Assembly: GCF_024138165.1 (NCBI RefSeq)
Contig: NZ_CP100000.1
Span: 2,108,001 to 2,172,000 of the forward strand
Length of the DNA stretch: 64,000 bases
From: Halorussus vallis
GTDB taxonomy: Archaea > Halobacteriota > Halobacteria > Halobacteriales > Haladaptataceae
Direction of reading: 5' to 3'
The position numbers and the translations under genes are program-made. Below are positions 1 to 7,284 of the stretch, one piece after another (the first letter of the stretch is position 1; every line of letters begins with the position of its first letter). Under the pieces are notes generated by a model that was given only the letters and a program-made list of their open reading frames with translations, was not told where the DNA came from and did not search any database.

Positions 1-1
1 C

Positions 2-991
2 CCGGCGGGCGGCGGTCGGCTTCGGTTGACCCCCGGCGACTCCTTCCCCGTCGACGACGAACTCGCCGTCGCCGCGCCCGACGACCCGACGACGAACGTG
101 CTCGTCCTGACCAACGGGGAGAACCGCCCGCTCGTCACGGCGCTCTCGGTCGTCCGCGGCACGCGCGTGACCGTGAAGCGCCCGCCGACTTCGGTGTCGA
201 AGGACTACGACGTCGTCGTCTTCGGCGACGTGGCGCCGGGACGGCTCCTCGACGGAACCCGGCGGGTCGCCCACGAGACGCTGGCGCGTGGCGGCGCCGT
301 CGTGATTCAGGCCCGACCGAACCTCTCGGCCGTCGATTACGGGGGACTCCTCCCCGTCGAACCGAACGGCACGGCGACGAACCCGACGCTCGAACGGCCG
401 GCCGACGGTCCCCTCACCGAGGGGATGACGTTCCCCGCGCCGTCCTCGTACGTGACCGGCGACCTCCGGTCGGGGCGGGCGCTCCTCCGGACGGTCGACG
501 GCACGCCGCTGCTCGCCACCGCGAGCGTCGAGAACGGCCGCGTCCTCTACTACGGCTACCCGCCGAGCGACGAGGCGTTCGCGCACAACTACCGGTATCC
601 GGTGTTCTGGAAGCGCGTCGTCTACGAACTCACCGGTCGGCGACCCCCGGCGGAACTGAACCGGCGAACCGGCGAGCGCCTCCGATTCGGCGCGAACGCG
701 ACGGTCGAGACGCCGGCGGGGCGCCGGGAGGCGGGGTCGCTCGTCCTCCGGCGGGTTGGCTTCTACGAGTCCGGCGACCGCCGGTACGGCGCGTCGCTGG
801 CGAGCGCCGCCGAGTCGAACGTCACCGCGCCCGCCCTCGCCGCGGGCGGCGGAGCGAACGACGGGTCGGGCGGCGCGGCCGGGTCCGAGTCCCGCACCGT
901 CCCGCTGGAACTGACCGCGCTCGCCGCCGGACTCGCGGCGTGCGTCGTGCTGGCCGAACTGGGATTCCTGCGCTACCGGGGTGACCTCTGA
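2..991 (+). CDS. BatA/VWA-type membrane protein, C-terminal part (cut by left window edge)
   Basis: The frame is open to the first complete codon of the window, so the true start lies upstream; an internal TTG at 26 is not a credible start. The visible part reads like the periplasmic/extracellular C-terminal region of haloarchaeal BatA-like VWA proteins. It has a Rossmann-like segment resembling class-I amidotransferase folds (VLVLTNGE, then YDVVVFGDV), a beta-rich stretch, a Gly/Ala-rich linker, and one C-terminal membrane helix (about the last 30 residues) ending RYRGDL. Its stop overlaps the next start (TGATG), so it is translationally coupled to the VWA gene behind it. Family assignment comes from context and fold-like motifs only, because the VWA domain itself would lie off the window. 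Confidence 0.7.
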   Translation, partial: PAGGGRLRLTPGDSFPVDDELAVAAPDDPTTNVLVLTNGENRPLVTALSVVRGTRVTVKRPPTSVSKDYDVVVFGDVAPGRLLDGTRRVAHETLARGGAVVIQARPNLSAVDYGGLLPVEPNGTATNPTLERPADGPLTEGMTFPAPSSYVTGDLRSGRALLRTVDGTPLLATASVENGRVLYYGYPPSDEAFAHNYRYPVFWKRVVYELTGRRPPAELNRRTGERLRFGANATVETPAGRREAGSLVLRRVGFYESGDRRYGASLASAAESNVTAPALAAGGGANDGSGGAAGSESRTVPLELTALAAGLAACVVLAELGFLRYRGDL

Positions 992-3480
992 TGGTGCCGG
1001 CGACGCTCGTGCGACCAGAACTCGTCCGATTAGAACTCGTCCGAGCGGTCGCCCGGCGAGCGGCCGTCCCCGGCGTTTCCGTTCCGGGGTTCGACGCGAC
1101 GGTCGAGTTCGCCCGGCCCGCCGTCCTCGCCGCGCTCCCGGTCGCCGCGGTCGTCCTCGGGTTGCTCGTCCTCCGCCGCGGCGGCGGCCGGGCGGCGACC
1201 CCGGACGCGGGAGCGGGTCGGCGCGCCCGAATCGCGCTGTTGGCGACCCGGACGGTCGTCGTCGCCTGCCTCGTCGTCGCCGCGGCCGGCCCGACGACGG
1301 TCACCACCGCGACGACCCCGGGCGACCCGACGGTCACGATGCTGGTCGACCGGAGCGCGAGCACGGACGTCTACCCGTCGGTCGCCGACGACCTCGAGGC
1401 CGCCATCGAATCGGAGGGCGTCGCCGTCGACCGGGTTCGGGTCGCCGCGGGCAATCGCTCGCGCGTCGGCGACGGACTGCTCGCGAACCTCCGGCCGAAC
1501 GGGAGCGTGCTCGTGGTCTCGGACGGGCGGGTGACCGGGGGCGCGTCGCTCGCGCGCGCCGCCGACGTCGCCGAGTCCGTCGACGCGACCGTCAACCGGG
1601 TTCGGTTGACGCCGAACCGGACCGACCGTCGCGTCGCGGTCTTCGGACCGTCGAAGGTGAGCGTCGGCGTCGAGAACCGGTTCGCGGTCCGCGTCTCCGG
1701 CGTCGAGAGCGGAGAATCCGCCGGAGGCGGCGGAGAGGGCGCGAACGGCGGGGCTGCACCGACCGGCGCGACGGTGACCATCGAGGTCGACGGCTCGGTG
1801 GTCGACTCCCGGCCGGTCCCCGAGAACGGAACCGTCTCGGTCACCCGGAACTTCTCGTCCGTCGGCCCGCACCGAATCACGGCCCGACTGAACGGCGACG
1901 ACGTCCACGCGGCCAACGACGTCTACCGCAAGACGGTCCAGGCGGTCGAGCGACCGCGCGTGCTGTACGTCAGTCGCGGCGACTACGCGCTGGAGGAGTA
2001 CCTCCGTCGGCTCTACGACGTCGAGCGCGTCGCCGAGGTCCCCGAGGACCTCGGCGACTACTACGCGGTCGTCGTCCACGACGTCGCCGCGCCGGACCTC
2101 GGGTCGGTCGGCGCGCTCCAGAAGTACGTCATCGACGGCGGCGGCCTCGTGGTCGTCGGCGGCGAGCACGCCTACGAGAAGGGCGGCTACGGGTCGTCGC
2201 AGATTGCGTCGATGCTCCCGGTTCGCGTCGGCGGGTCGACGGGCCGACGGTCGCAGGTCGTCCTCGCCGTCGACGTGTCCGGGAGCGCCAAGTCGGGGAT
2301 GCGCGTCCAGAAGTCGCTGGCGCTCGACGTGCTCGACCAACTCGGCGGGCAGAACCGGGTCGGACTGGTCGCGTTCAACCGCCAGGCCTACCGGGTCGCC
2401 AACCTCACGGCGCTCGACGGTTCGCGCGCCGACCTCGAACGGAAGATACGAAGCCTCCGGAGCGGCGGCGGCACCAACGTCGCCCGCGGGCTCCTCGGCG
2501 CGTCGAACCTGCTCGGCGACCGGGGCGGAACCGTCGTCCTGCTCAGTGACGGCAGGGACGCGGCCAAACCGTCGTTCGCGGCGGCCGACCGGCTCGAATC
2601 GCGGGACGTCCGCGTCGTCACCGTCGGGGTCGGGTCGGTCAACGCGAAGGTGCTCCGCGGCATCGCCGAGCGAACCGGCGGAACGTTCCTCCCCGCCGAC
2701 GAGACGAATCGGCTCCGAGTGGAGTTCGGCGGGCCGAACCGGCGGTACGACGGCGACCACCTGGTCGTCGTCGACGACGGCCACTTCGTCACCCGCGGGG
2801 TCGACCCCACCGCGTCGCTCCCGGGGTCGAACGAGGTCGGCGTCAAGGCCGGTGCGAACCTGCTCGCGGCGACGGGTTACGGCGCGCCCGCGCTCTCGGC
2901 GTGGCGGTTCGGACTCGGCCGCGTCGTCGCCGTGACCGCCTACGGGGCCGACGGGAGCCTCGGCGGCCTCCGGACGCGGCCCGCCTCCCTGCTGCTCTCG
3001 CGGTCGGTGAACTGGGCCGTCGGCGACCCCCAGCGGAAGGCGACCGGCGTCGTCAGCGCGCCCGACACCCGCGTCGGCCGGCCGACCAGGCTCGTCTACG
3101 CGGGCGAGGAGCGCCCGAGCGTCGAGGGCATCTCGTTCTCGAAGGTCGCCGCCGACCGGTACGAGGCCCGGCCGGTCCCCGACGCGCGGGGATACCGGGA
3201 CGTCCTCGGGAGTTCGTTCGCCGTCAACTACCGGGCCGAGTACGCCGCGCTCGGCGTCTCGCCCGCACTGAAGCGGGCCGTCGAGCGGACCGGCGGCGAG
3301 ACGTTCGGCACCCGCCAGGCGAGCGCCATCGCCGACGCCGTGACCCAACAGACGACCCACCGGCGCCGAATCGAACGCCGGTGGGACTGGGCGCTGTTGC
3401 TCGCCGGCCTGGTCGTCTACGTCGGCGAGGTCTGCGCCCGGCGACTCGGGCGATACCGCGGACGAGGAGCGATTCCATGA
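991..3480 (+). CDS. Large membrane protein with two VWA-like domains around an amidotransferase-like domain
   Basis: 829 residues. Two membrane helices (about 43-62 and 80-99) are followed by a first VWA-like segment carrying a DRSAS metal-site motif (about 120). A central Rossmann-type segment (about 320-410, VLYVSRGDYALEEYL, then GGGLVVVGGEHAY) comes next. The canonical VWA domain has DVSGS at about 428, the MIDAS threonine in GGGTN at about 492, and LLSDGRDA. A final helix (about 796-815, ALLLAGLVVYVGEV) anchors the C terminus. VWA domains bind partners through a metal ion, and in MoxR operons they are thought to present substrates to the AAA+ ATPase. The start overlaps the previous stop and the end overlaps the next start, so this is an operon member. 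The domain calls are secure; the client is unknown. Confidence 0.85.
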   Translation: MVPATLVRPELVRLELVRAVARRAAVPGVSVPGFDATVEFARPAVLAALPVAAVVLGLLVLRRGGGRAATPDAGAGRRARIALLATRTVVVACLVVAAAGPTTVTTATTPGDPTVTMLVDRSASTDVYPSVADDLEAAIESEGVAVDRVRVAAGNRSRVGDGLLANLRPNGSVLVVSDGRVTGGASLARAADVAESVDATVNRVRLTPNRTDRRVAVFGPSKVSVGVENRFAVRVSGVESGESAGGGGEGANGGAAPTGATVTIEVDGSVVDSRPVPENGTVSVTRNFSSVGPHRITARLNGDDVHAANDVYRKTVQAVERPRVLYVSRGDYALEEYLRRLYDVERVAEVPEDLGDYYAVVVHDVAAPDLGSVGALQKYVIDGGGLVVVGGEHAYEKGGYGSSQIASMLPVRVGGSTGRRSQVVLAVDVSGSAKSGMRVQKSLALDVLDQLGGQNRVGLVAFNRQAYRVANLTALDGSRADLERKIRSLRSGGGTNVARGLLGASNLLGDRGGTVVLLSDGRDAAKPSFAAADRLESRDVRVVTVGVGSVNAKVLRGIAERTGGTFLPADETNRLRVEFGGPNRRYDGDHLVVVDDGHFVTRGVDPTASLPGSNEVGVKAGANLLAATGYGAPALSAWRFGLGRVVAVTAYGADGSLGGLRTRPASLLLSRSVNWAVGDPQRKATGVVSAPDTRVGRPTRLVYAGEERPSVEGISFSKVAADRYEARPVPDARGYRDVLGSSFAVNYRAEYAALGVSPALKRAVERTGGETFGTRQASAIADAVTQQTTHRRRIERRWDWALLLAGLVVYVGEVCARRLGRYRGRGAIP

Positions 3481-4112
3481 GCTACATCGGCACCACCATC
3501 AACGTCGCGCTGGCCCTCCTCGTGGGGCTGTCGGCCGTCGGCCTCGTCGGCACGACGGTCTACTACCAGGAGTCGGTCGAACGGCTCCACGCGGAGAACC
3601 AGCGCCTCGACGACCGCACGGACAGCCTGCAGACGAACCTGGAACGGAGCAACGAGCGACTCGAAGCCCGGAACCGGACGCTCCGGTCGATCAACGAGAG
3701 CCTCCGGACGCGACTCTCGGACATCCGGGAGGTCTCGAAGAAACTCCGGGCGACCGAGGCGAAGCTCAATCGGACGCGGTCGCGTCTCTCGGCGACGAAG
3801 CGCGATCTCGACCGGGCGAACGACCGGGTGTCGGACCTCAGTGCGAAGGTCTCCGAGTTGAAAGAGCGCAGAGCCACGCTCGAAGCCCAGCGAGCGCGAC
3901 TCGAAGCCAACCTCACCGCGGCCCGGAAGCTCACCGACCGGCTCAACGAGACGACCGAGCGGCTTCAGACCCGCCTCGACCGGATGAACGCGACCGCCGA
4001 CGAGAAGAACCAGACTATCGTGCGACTCCGCGATCGAATCAGGACGCTCGAAGCGGAGAACGAGCGACTCCGCAAGCGCATCCGGGAACTGGAGAACTCC
4101 TCGGGGGGATGA
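3477..4112 (+). CDS. Membrane-anchored long coiled-coil protein in the MoxR operon
   Basis: 211 residues from an ATG that overlaps the upstream TGA (ATGA). One N-terminal membrane helix (about 8-30, VALALLVGLSAVGLVGTTVY) is followed by roughly 170 residues of almost uninterrupted heptad-like sequence rich in Arg, Glu, Leu and Asn, with repeated LEARN/RLEAN-like units and almost no Pro or Gly. This predicts a long parallel coiled coil projecting from the membrane. Placed between the VWA protein and a short membrane protein, with MoxR and DUF58 next, it may be a stalk or scaffold for the complex. I recognise no named family. Coding is supported by conserved-looking codon use and tight spacing to both neighbours. 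Confidence 0.8.
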   Translation: MSYIGTTINVALALLVGLSAVGLVGTTVYYQESVERLHAENQRLDDRTDSLQTNLERSNERLEARNRTLRSINESLRTRLSDIREVSKKLRATEAKLNRTRSRLSATKRDLDRANDRVSDLSAKVSELKERRATLEAQRARLEANLTAARKLTDRLNETTERLQTRLDRMNATADEKNQTIVRLRDRIRTLEAENERLRKRIRELENSSGG

Positions 4113-4116
4113 GACG

Positions 4117-5022
4117 ATGAGCGACCCAACACCGACCGACGCGACGAACGACTCGGCGGCCGACGGGAGCGTCGACGACGTCCGGAGCGCGCTCGCCGAG
4201 ATTCGCCGCGAGAGCTACAAGGCGACGTTCGTCTACGCCAGCCTCGACGCGACCTGCGTCCTGTTCGCGGTCGCGCTCGTGCTCGACGCGGTCGGCGGTT
4301 CCTGGTTCGACGCGGCCGTCGCGGCGGGAGCGCTCGAACCGCTCGGCGTCCCCGCTCCGGACGTCGGCACGCTACTGGCGGTCGTCGCGGGCGCGGTCGC
4401 CTTCGGTGCGGAGGTTCGCCTGCGCTCCCGGCGGCCCGTCGCCGAGCGGTTCGAAGCGGCCAACCCCGAGGTCCGGGAGGCGCTCCGAACCGCCCGCGAC
4501 GCCGCGGCCGCCGACCGGACGAACCCGATGGCCCGGGCGCTGTACGAGGACGTCCTCGAACGCCTGCGGGAGACCTCCAGCGTCGGCCTGCTGAACGCGA
4601 CGCGACTCGCCGCCACGGTCGTCCTCGCGCTCTGCCTGAGCCTGGCGTCGGTCCAGACGGCCGTCGTCGGCCTCGAACTCGGCTCGCCGGTCGGCGGTTC
4701 CGGGTCGAACGCCGGCGGCGGGGCGACCCACGCCTCGGCCGCGGCGAACCTCTCGGACGCGACCCTGCGCGACGGCGACGAAGTGCTGGGGGACCCGACC
4801 GACGTCTCGGCCGGGTCCGAGAACCTGACCGCCGAGGTCGGCGCCGGTCCCGGCGGCGACGGCCAGCGCGAGTGGAACTACGACGGCGATGCGAGCGACG
4901 GCCGCGACGACGCGGCCGTCGACCCACAGCGGGCGGGGTTCGCGTCGCCGGAGCGCGTCGAAGACGCCGCGCTCGTGCGGCGATACGCCCGCGAACTCGG
5001 AGGAAACTCGACCGATGACTGA
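4117..5022 (+). CDS. Membrane protein of the MoxR operon, unknown family
   Basis: 301 residues beginning 4 bases after the preceding stop and ending in an 8-base overlap with moxR. An acidic N-terminal region is followed by two hydrophobic helices (about 42-62 and 82-98), a soluble segment with FEAANPEVREALRTARDAA, a third helix (about 163-183), and a disordered Gly/Asp-rich tail. The C-terminal part resembles a short docking tail (RVEDAALVRRYARELG). The topology suggests that the central segment contacts MoxR or DUF58 in the cytoplasm. I do not recognise the family; function is inferred only from the operon. Confidence 0.8.
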   Translation: MSDPTPTDATNDSAADGSVDDVRSALAEIRRESYKATFVYASLDATCVLFAVALVLDAVGGSWFDAAVAAGALEPLGVPAPDVGTLLAVVAGAVAFGAEVRLRSRRPVAERFEAANPEVREALRTARDAAAADRTNPMARALYEDVLERLRETSSVGLLNATRLAATVVLALCLSLASVQTAVVGLELGSPVGGSGSNAGGGATHASAAANLSDATLRDGDEVLGDPTDVSAGSENLTAEVGAGPGGDGQREWNYDGDASDGRDDAAVDPQRAGFASPERVEDAALVRRYARELGGNSTDD

Positions 5023-5968
5023 CGAGCTATCGACCCCCGACGACGTGACGAATCGAATACGAGCGATCCGGTCCGAGGTTCGACGGCGAGTCGTCGGGCA
5101 GGAGGCGGTCGTCGACCAGGTGCTCGCCTGCCTGCTCTGCGACGGCAACGCGCTGCTGGAGAGCACGCCGGGGCTGGGCAAGACCCTGCTCGTGCGCACC
5201 CTCGCGGCGGTCACCGACCTCTCGTTCTCGCGCATCCAGAACACCCCCGACCTGATGCCCTCGGACGTCGTCGGCACCGAGATGGTCCGGGAAACCGAAA
5301 CCGGCCGAACGTTCACCTTCGAGCGGGGGCCGGTGTTCGCCAACCTCGTGCTCTCCGACGAGATAAACCGGGCGACGCCGAAGACCCAGTCGGCGCTCCT
5401 GGAGGCGATGGAGGAGGGCCAGGTGACCGCCGGCAACGAGACGTACGACCTCCCCGAACCGTTCTTCGTGCTGGCCACCCAGAACCCCATCGACCAGGAG
5501 GGGACGTACCCGCTCCCGGAGGCCCAGGCCGACCGCTTCCTGCTGAAGATACTGCTCGACTACCCGTCGGCCGACGCCGAGCGCGAAATCGTGGACCGGT
5601 ACACCCGGGACGTCGACGCGACCGTCCCCGTCGAGAAGCAGGTTTCGGCCGGCGAACTCCGCCGGATGCAGCGACTCGCCCACAAGGTGCCAATGGCCGA
5701 CGACGTCCGGGACCTCGCGGTCGGCCTCGTCAGGGACACGCGGACCGCCGACGACCTGGAGTACGGGGCCAGTCCCCGCGCGAGCATGGCGCTCGTCAGG
5801 GCGGCGAAGGCACGCGCGCTAATCGAAGGGCGGACCCACGTCAGCGCCGACGACGTGGCCGCGATGGCGCCGCCCGTCCTCCGCCACCGCGTGGTGGTCG
5901 ACTTCCGGGCCGAGCGCGAGGGGACGACCCCCGACGACGTGGTCGCGGCGCTGCTCGACGACCGATGA
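5015..5968 (+). CDS. MoxR-family AAA+ ATPase
   Basis: 317 residues. Walker A is STPGLGKT (about residue 50), Walker B is VLSDEIN (about 112), then the sensor segment PFFVLATQNPIDQEGTYPLPEAQ is split here as FVLATQNP and GTYPLPEAQ, followed by the DRF arginine-finger region and the C-terminal lid domain. MoxR ATPases are hexameric chaperones that act with VWA proteins to mature or insert metal cofactors or membrane complexes. The ATG at 5015 lies inside the end of the upstream gene (8-base overlap) and gives a protein of normal MoxR length. Its stop overlaps the DUF58 start (ATGA). It is the catalytic core of the operon. Confidence 0.95.
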   Translation: MTDELSTPDDVTNRIRAIRSEVRRRVVGQEAVVDQVLACLLCDGNALLESTPGLGKTLLVRTLAAVTDLSFSRIQNTPDLMPSDVVGTEMVRETETGRTFTFERGPVFANLVLSDEINRATPKTQSALLEAMEEGQVTAGNETYDLPEPFFVLATQNPIDQEGTYPLPEAQADRFLLKILLDYPSADAEREIVDRYTRDVDATVPVEKQVSAGELRRMQRLAHKVPMADDVRDLAVGLVRDTRTADDLEYGASPRASMALVRAAKARALIEGRTHVSADDVAAMAPPVLRHRVVVDFRAEREGTTPDDVVAALLDDR

Positions 5969-6822
5969 TAACGACCGACTTCCTCGCCGAACTCGACCGG
6001 TTCGACGCCGCCCGGGACCGGCATGCACGCTCGCGAAATCAGGGCGAGCGGACGACCGACTCGGTGGGCGAGGGGCTGACGTTCGCCGACTACCGGCGGT
6101 ACGCGCCGGGCGACCAGCCGCGGTTCATCGACTGGAACCTCTACGCCCGCACCGACGAACTGTACGTCAAGCAGTTCGAGGCCGAGCGCAACTTCACGGT
6201 CCACGTACTGGTCGACGCCAGCGCGTCGATGGACTTCGGCGACGGCGACGCCCACAAGTTCGAGTACGCCGCGAAACTCGGCCTCGGCTTCGCCTACCTC
6301 ACCGTCCGGGAACACAACGAGTTCCGGTTCGCCGTCTTCGACGGGACCGCAGAGCGCCTCGACCGCGGGCGCTCGAACCGCGGCGAGGTGCTCGGACTCG
6401 TCGACCGGTGCAACGCGGTCGAACTCGACGGCGAGGCCGACTTCGAAACCGCGCTCGCCGACTACGCCGCGACCATCCGCTCGAAGGCGCTGGTGGTCGT
6501 CTGCAGCGACTTCCTCGCCGACCGCGACGCAGTCGACGCCGGCCTCGAAGCCCTGGCCTCGAACCGGTTGCTCCTCGCCCACGTCGTCTCGCCCGGCGAG
6601 CGCGACCTGCCGAGCGCCGGCGACACCGTCTTCGAGTCGCTCGAGTCCGACGAGCGCGCCCGGACCTACGTCGGCAAGCGACTCGCGCGGCGCTACCGCG
6701 ACCGCTTCGACGCCCACGCCGGGAGCGTCGAAGCGGTCGCTCGCGACCTCCGGGCGCGATACGAGCGACTCGATACGGACGCGCCGTTCTTCGAGTCGTT
6801 CGGCGACCTCTGGTTCGAGTGA
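5965..6822 (+). CDS. DUF58 family protein (degenerate VWA partner of MoxR)
   Basis: 285 residues. The N-terminal DUF58 signature is visible as GLTFADYRRYAPGDQPRFID then WNLYARTDELYVKQFEAE. It is followed by a VWA-like core with VDASASM in place of a full MIDAS and SKALVVVCSDFLAD. It overlaps moxR by 4 bases. DUF58 proteins nearly always sit beside MoxR and are taken to be its soluble adaptor. No membrane helix is visible, unlike the longer DUF58 proteins that carry two N-terminal helices, so this one is cytosolic. Family assignment is firm; the client of the complex is not known. Confidence 0.92.
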   Translation: MITTDFLAELDRFDAARDRHARSRNQGERTTDSVGEGLTFADYRRYAPGDQPRFIDWNLYARTDELYVKQFEAERNFTVHVLVDASASMDFGDGDAHKFEYAAKLGLGFAYLTVREHNEFRFAVFDGTAERLDRGRSNRGEVLGLVDRCNAVELDGEADFETALADYAATIRSKALVVVCSDFLADRDAVDAGLEALASNRLLLAHVVSPGERDLPSAGDTVFESLESDERARTYVGKRLARRYRDRFDAHAGSVEAVARDLRARYERLDTDAPFFESFGDLWFE

Positions 6823-6874
6823 GCGGTCTAAAATTGGATGACTCGAGCGAGTCGGTGCCGAGCGTTCGGGCGTT

Positions 6875-7069
6875 CTACCGAAGCCGCCGAGCCACTCGGA
6901 GCGCCAGCGAGACGAACGTTCCGAGGCCGGGGACGCGCGAGGAGAGCGCCGCGGCGCCGACGAGCAGGAGGCCGCTCTTCGGGCGGCCGCGGGCGAACGC
7001 CATCGCGGCGTCCACGAGCGTCGAGACGATGCTGAGCTTGTTGACGGACTTCGAGTCGAATGCGTTCAT
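6875..7069 (-). CDS. Small conserved-looking hypothetical protein, 64 aa
   Basis: Reading from the ATG at 7069 gives MNAFDSKSVNKLSIVSTLVD and then a hydrophobic segment (GLLLVGAAALSSRVPGLGTF) ending in RVARRLR. The frame continues upstream but without plausible sequence, so the internal ATG is preferred. The short amphipathic/hydrophobic middle with a basic tail suggests a membrane-associated peptide. It is convergent with DUF58 and divergent from leuS. I cannot name the family; coding is supported by composition and by ordinary GC3 bias. Confidence 0.6.
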   Translation of the reverse strand: MNAFDSKSVNKLSIVSTLVDAAMAFARGRPKSGLLLVGAAALSSRVPGLGTFVSLALRVARRLR

Positions 7070-7284
7070 GCCTCCGTAGGGAGGGCCTCCACGGACAAGT
7101 ACCGAACCCTTGGTCCGGTAGGCAGGACGAGAAACCGCAACCGCGGTTCTCGTCGGGGAGATGAGGAGTCGGCGAAGGCGGGAACAGGAGTCGCGCGGGC
7201 GGGGTCGACCCGCCGCGCCAGCGGCCAATGAGACAGTACTTTAGTGACGAATTCCAATGGACCGCTAACGGAGTCTCTCTTCAC

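Noticed and set aside
1030-3360. Long Asp/Arg-rich reverse frame opposite the VWA gene
   Set aside because: Typical shadow of a GC-rich gene: repetitive Arg, Asp and Gly with no domain, while the forward frame shows clear VWA motifs.
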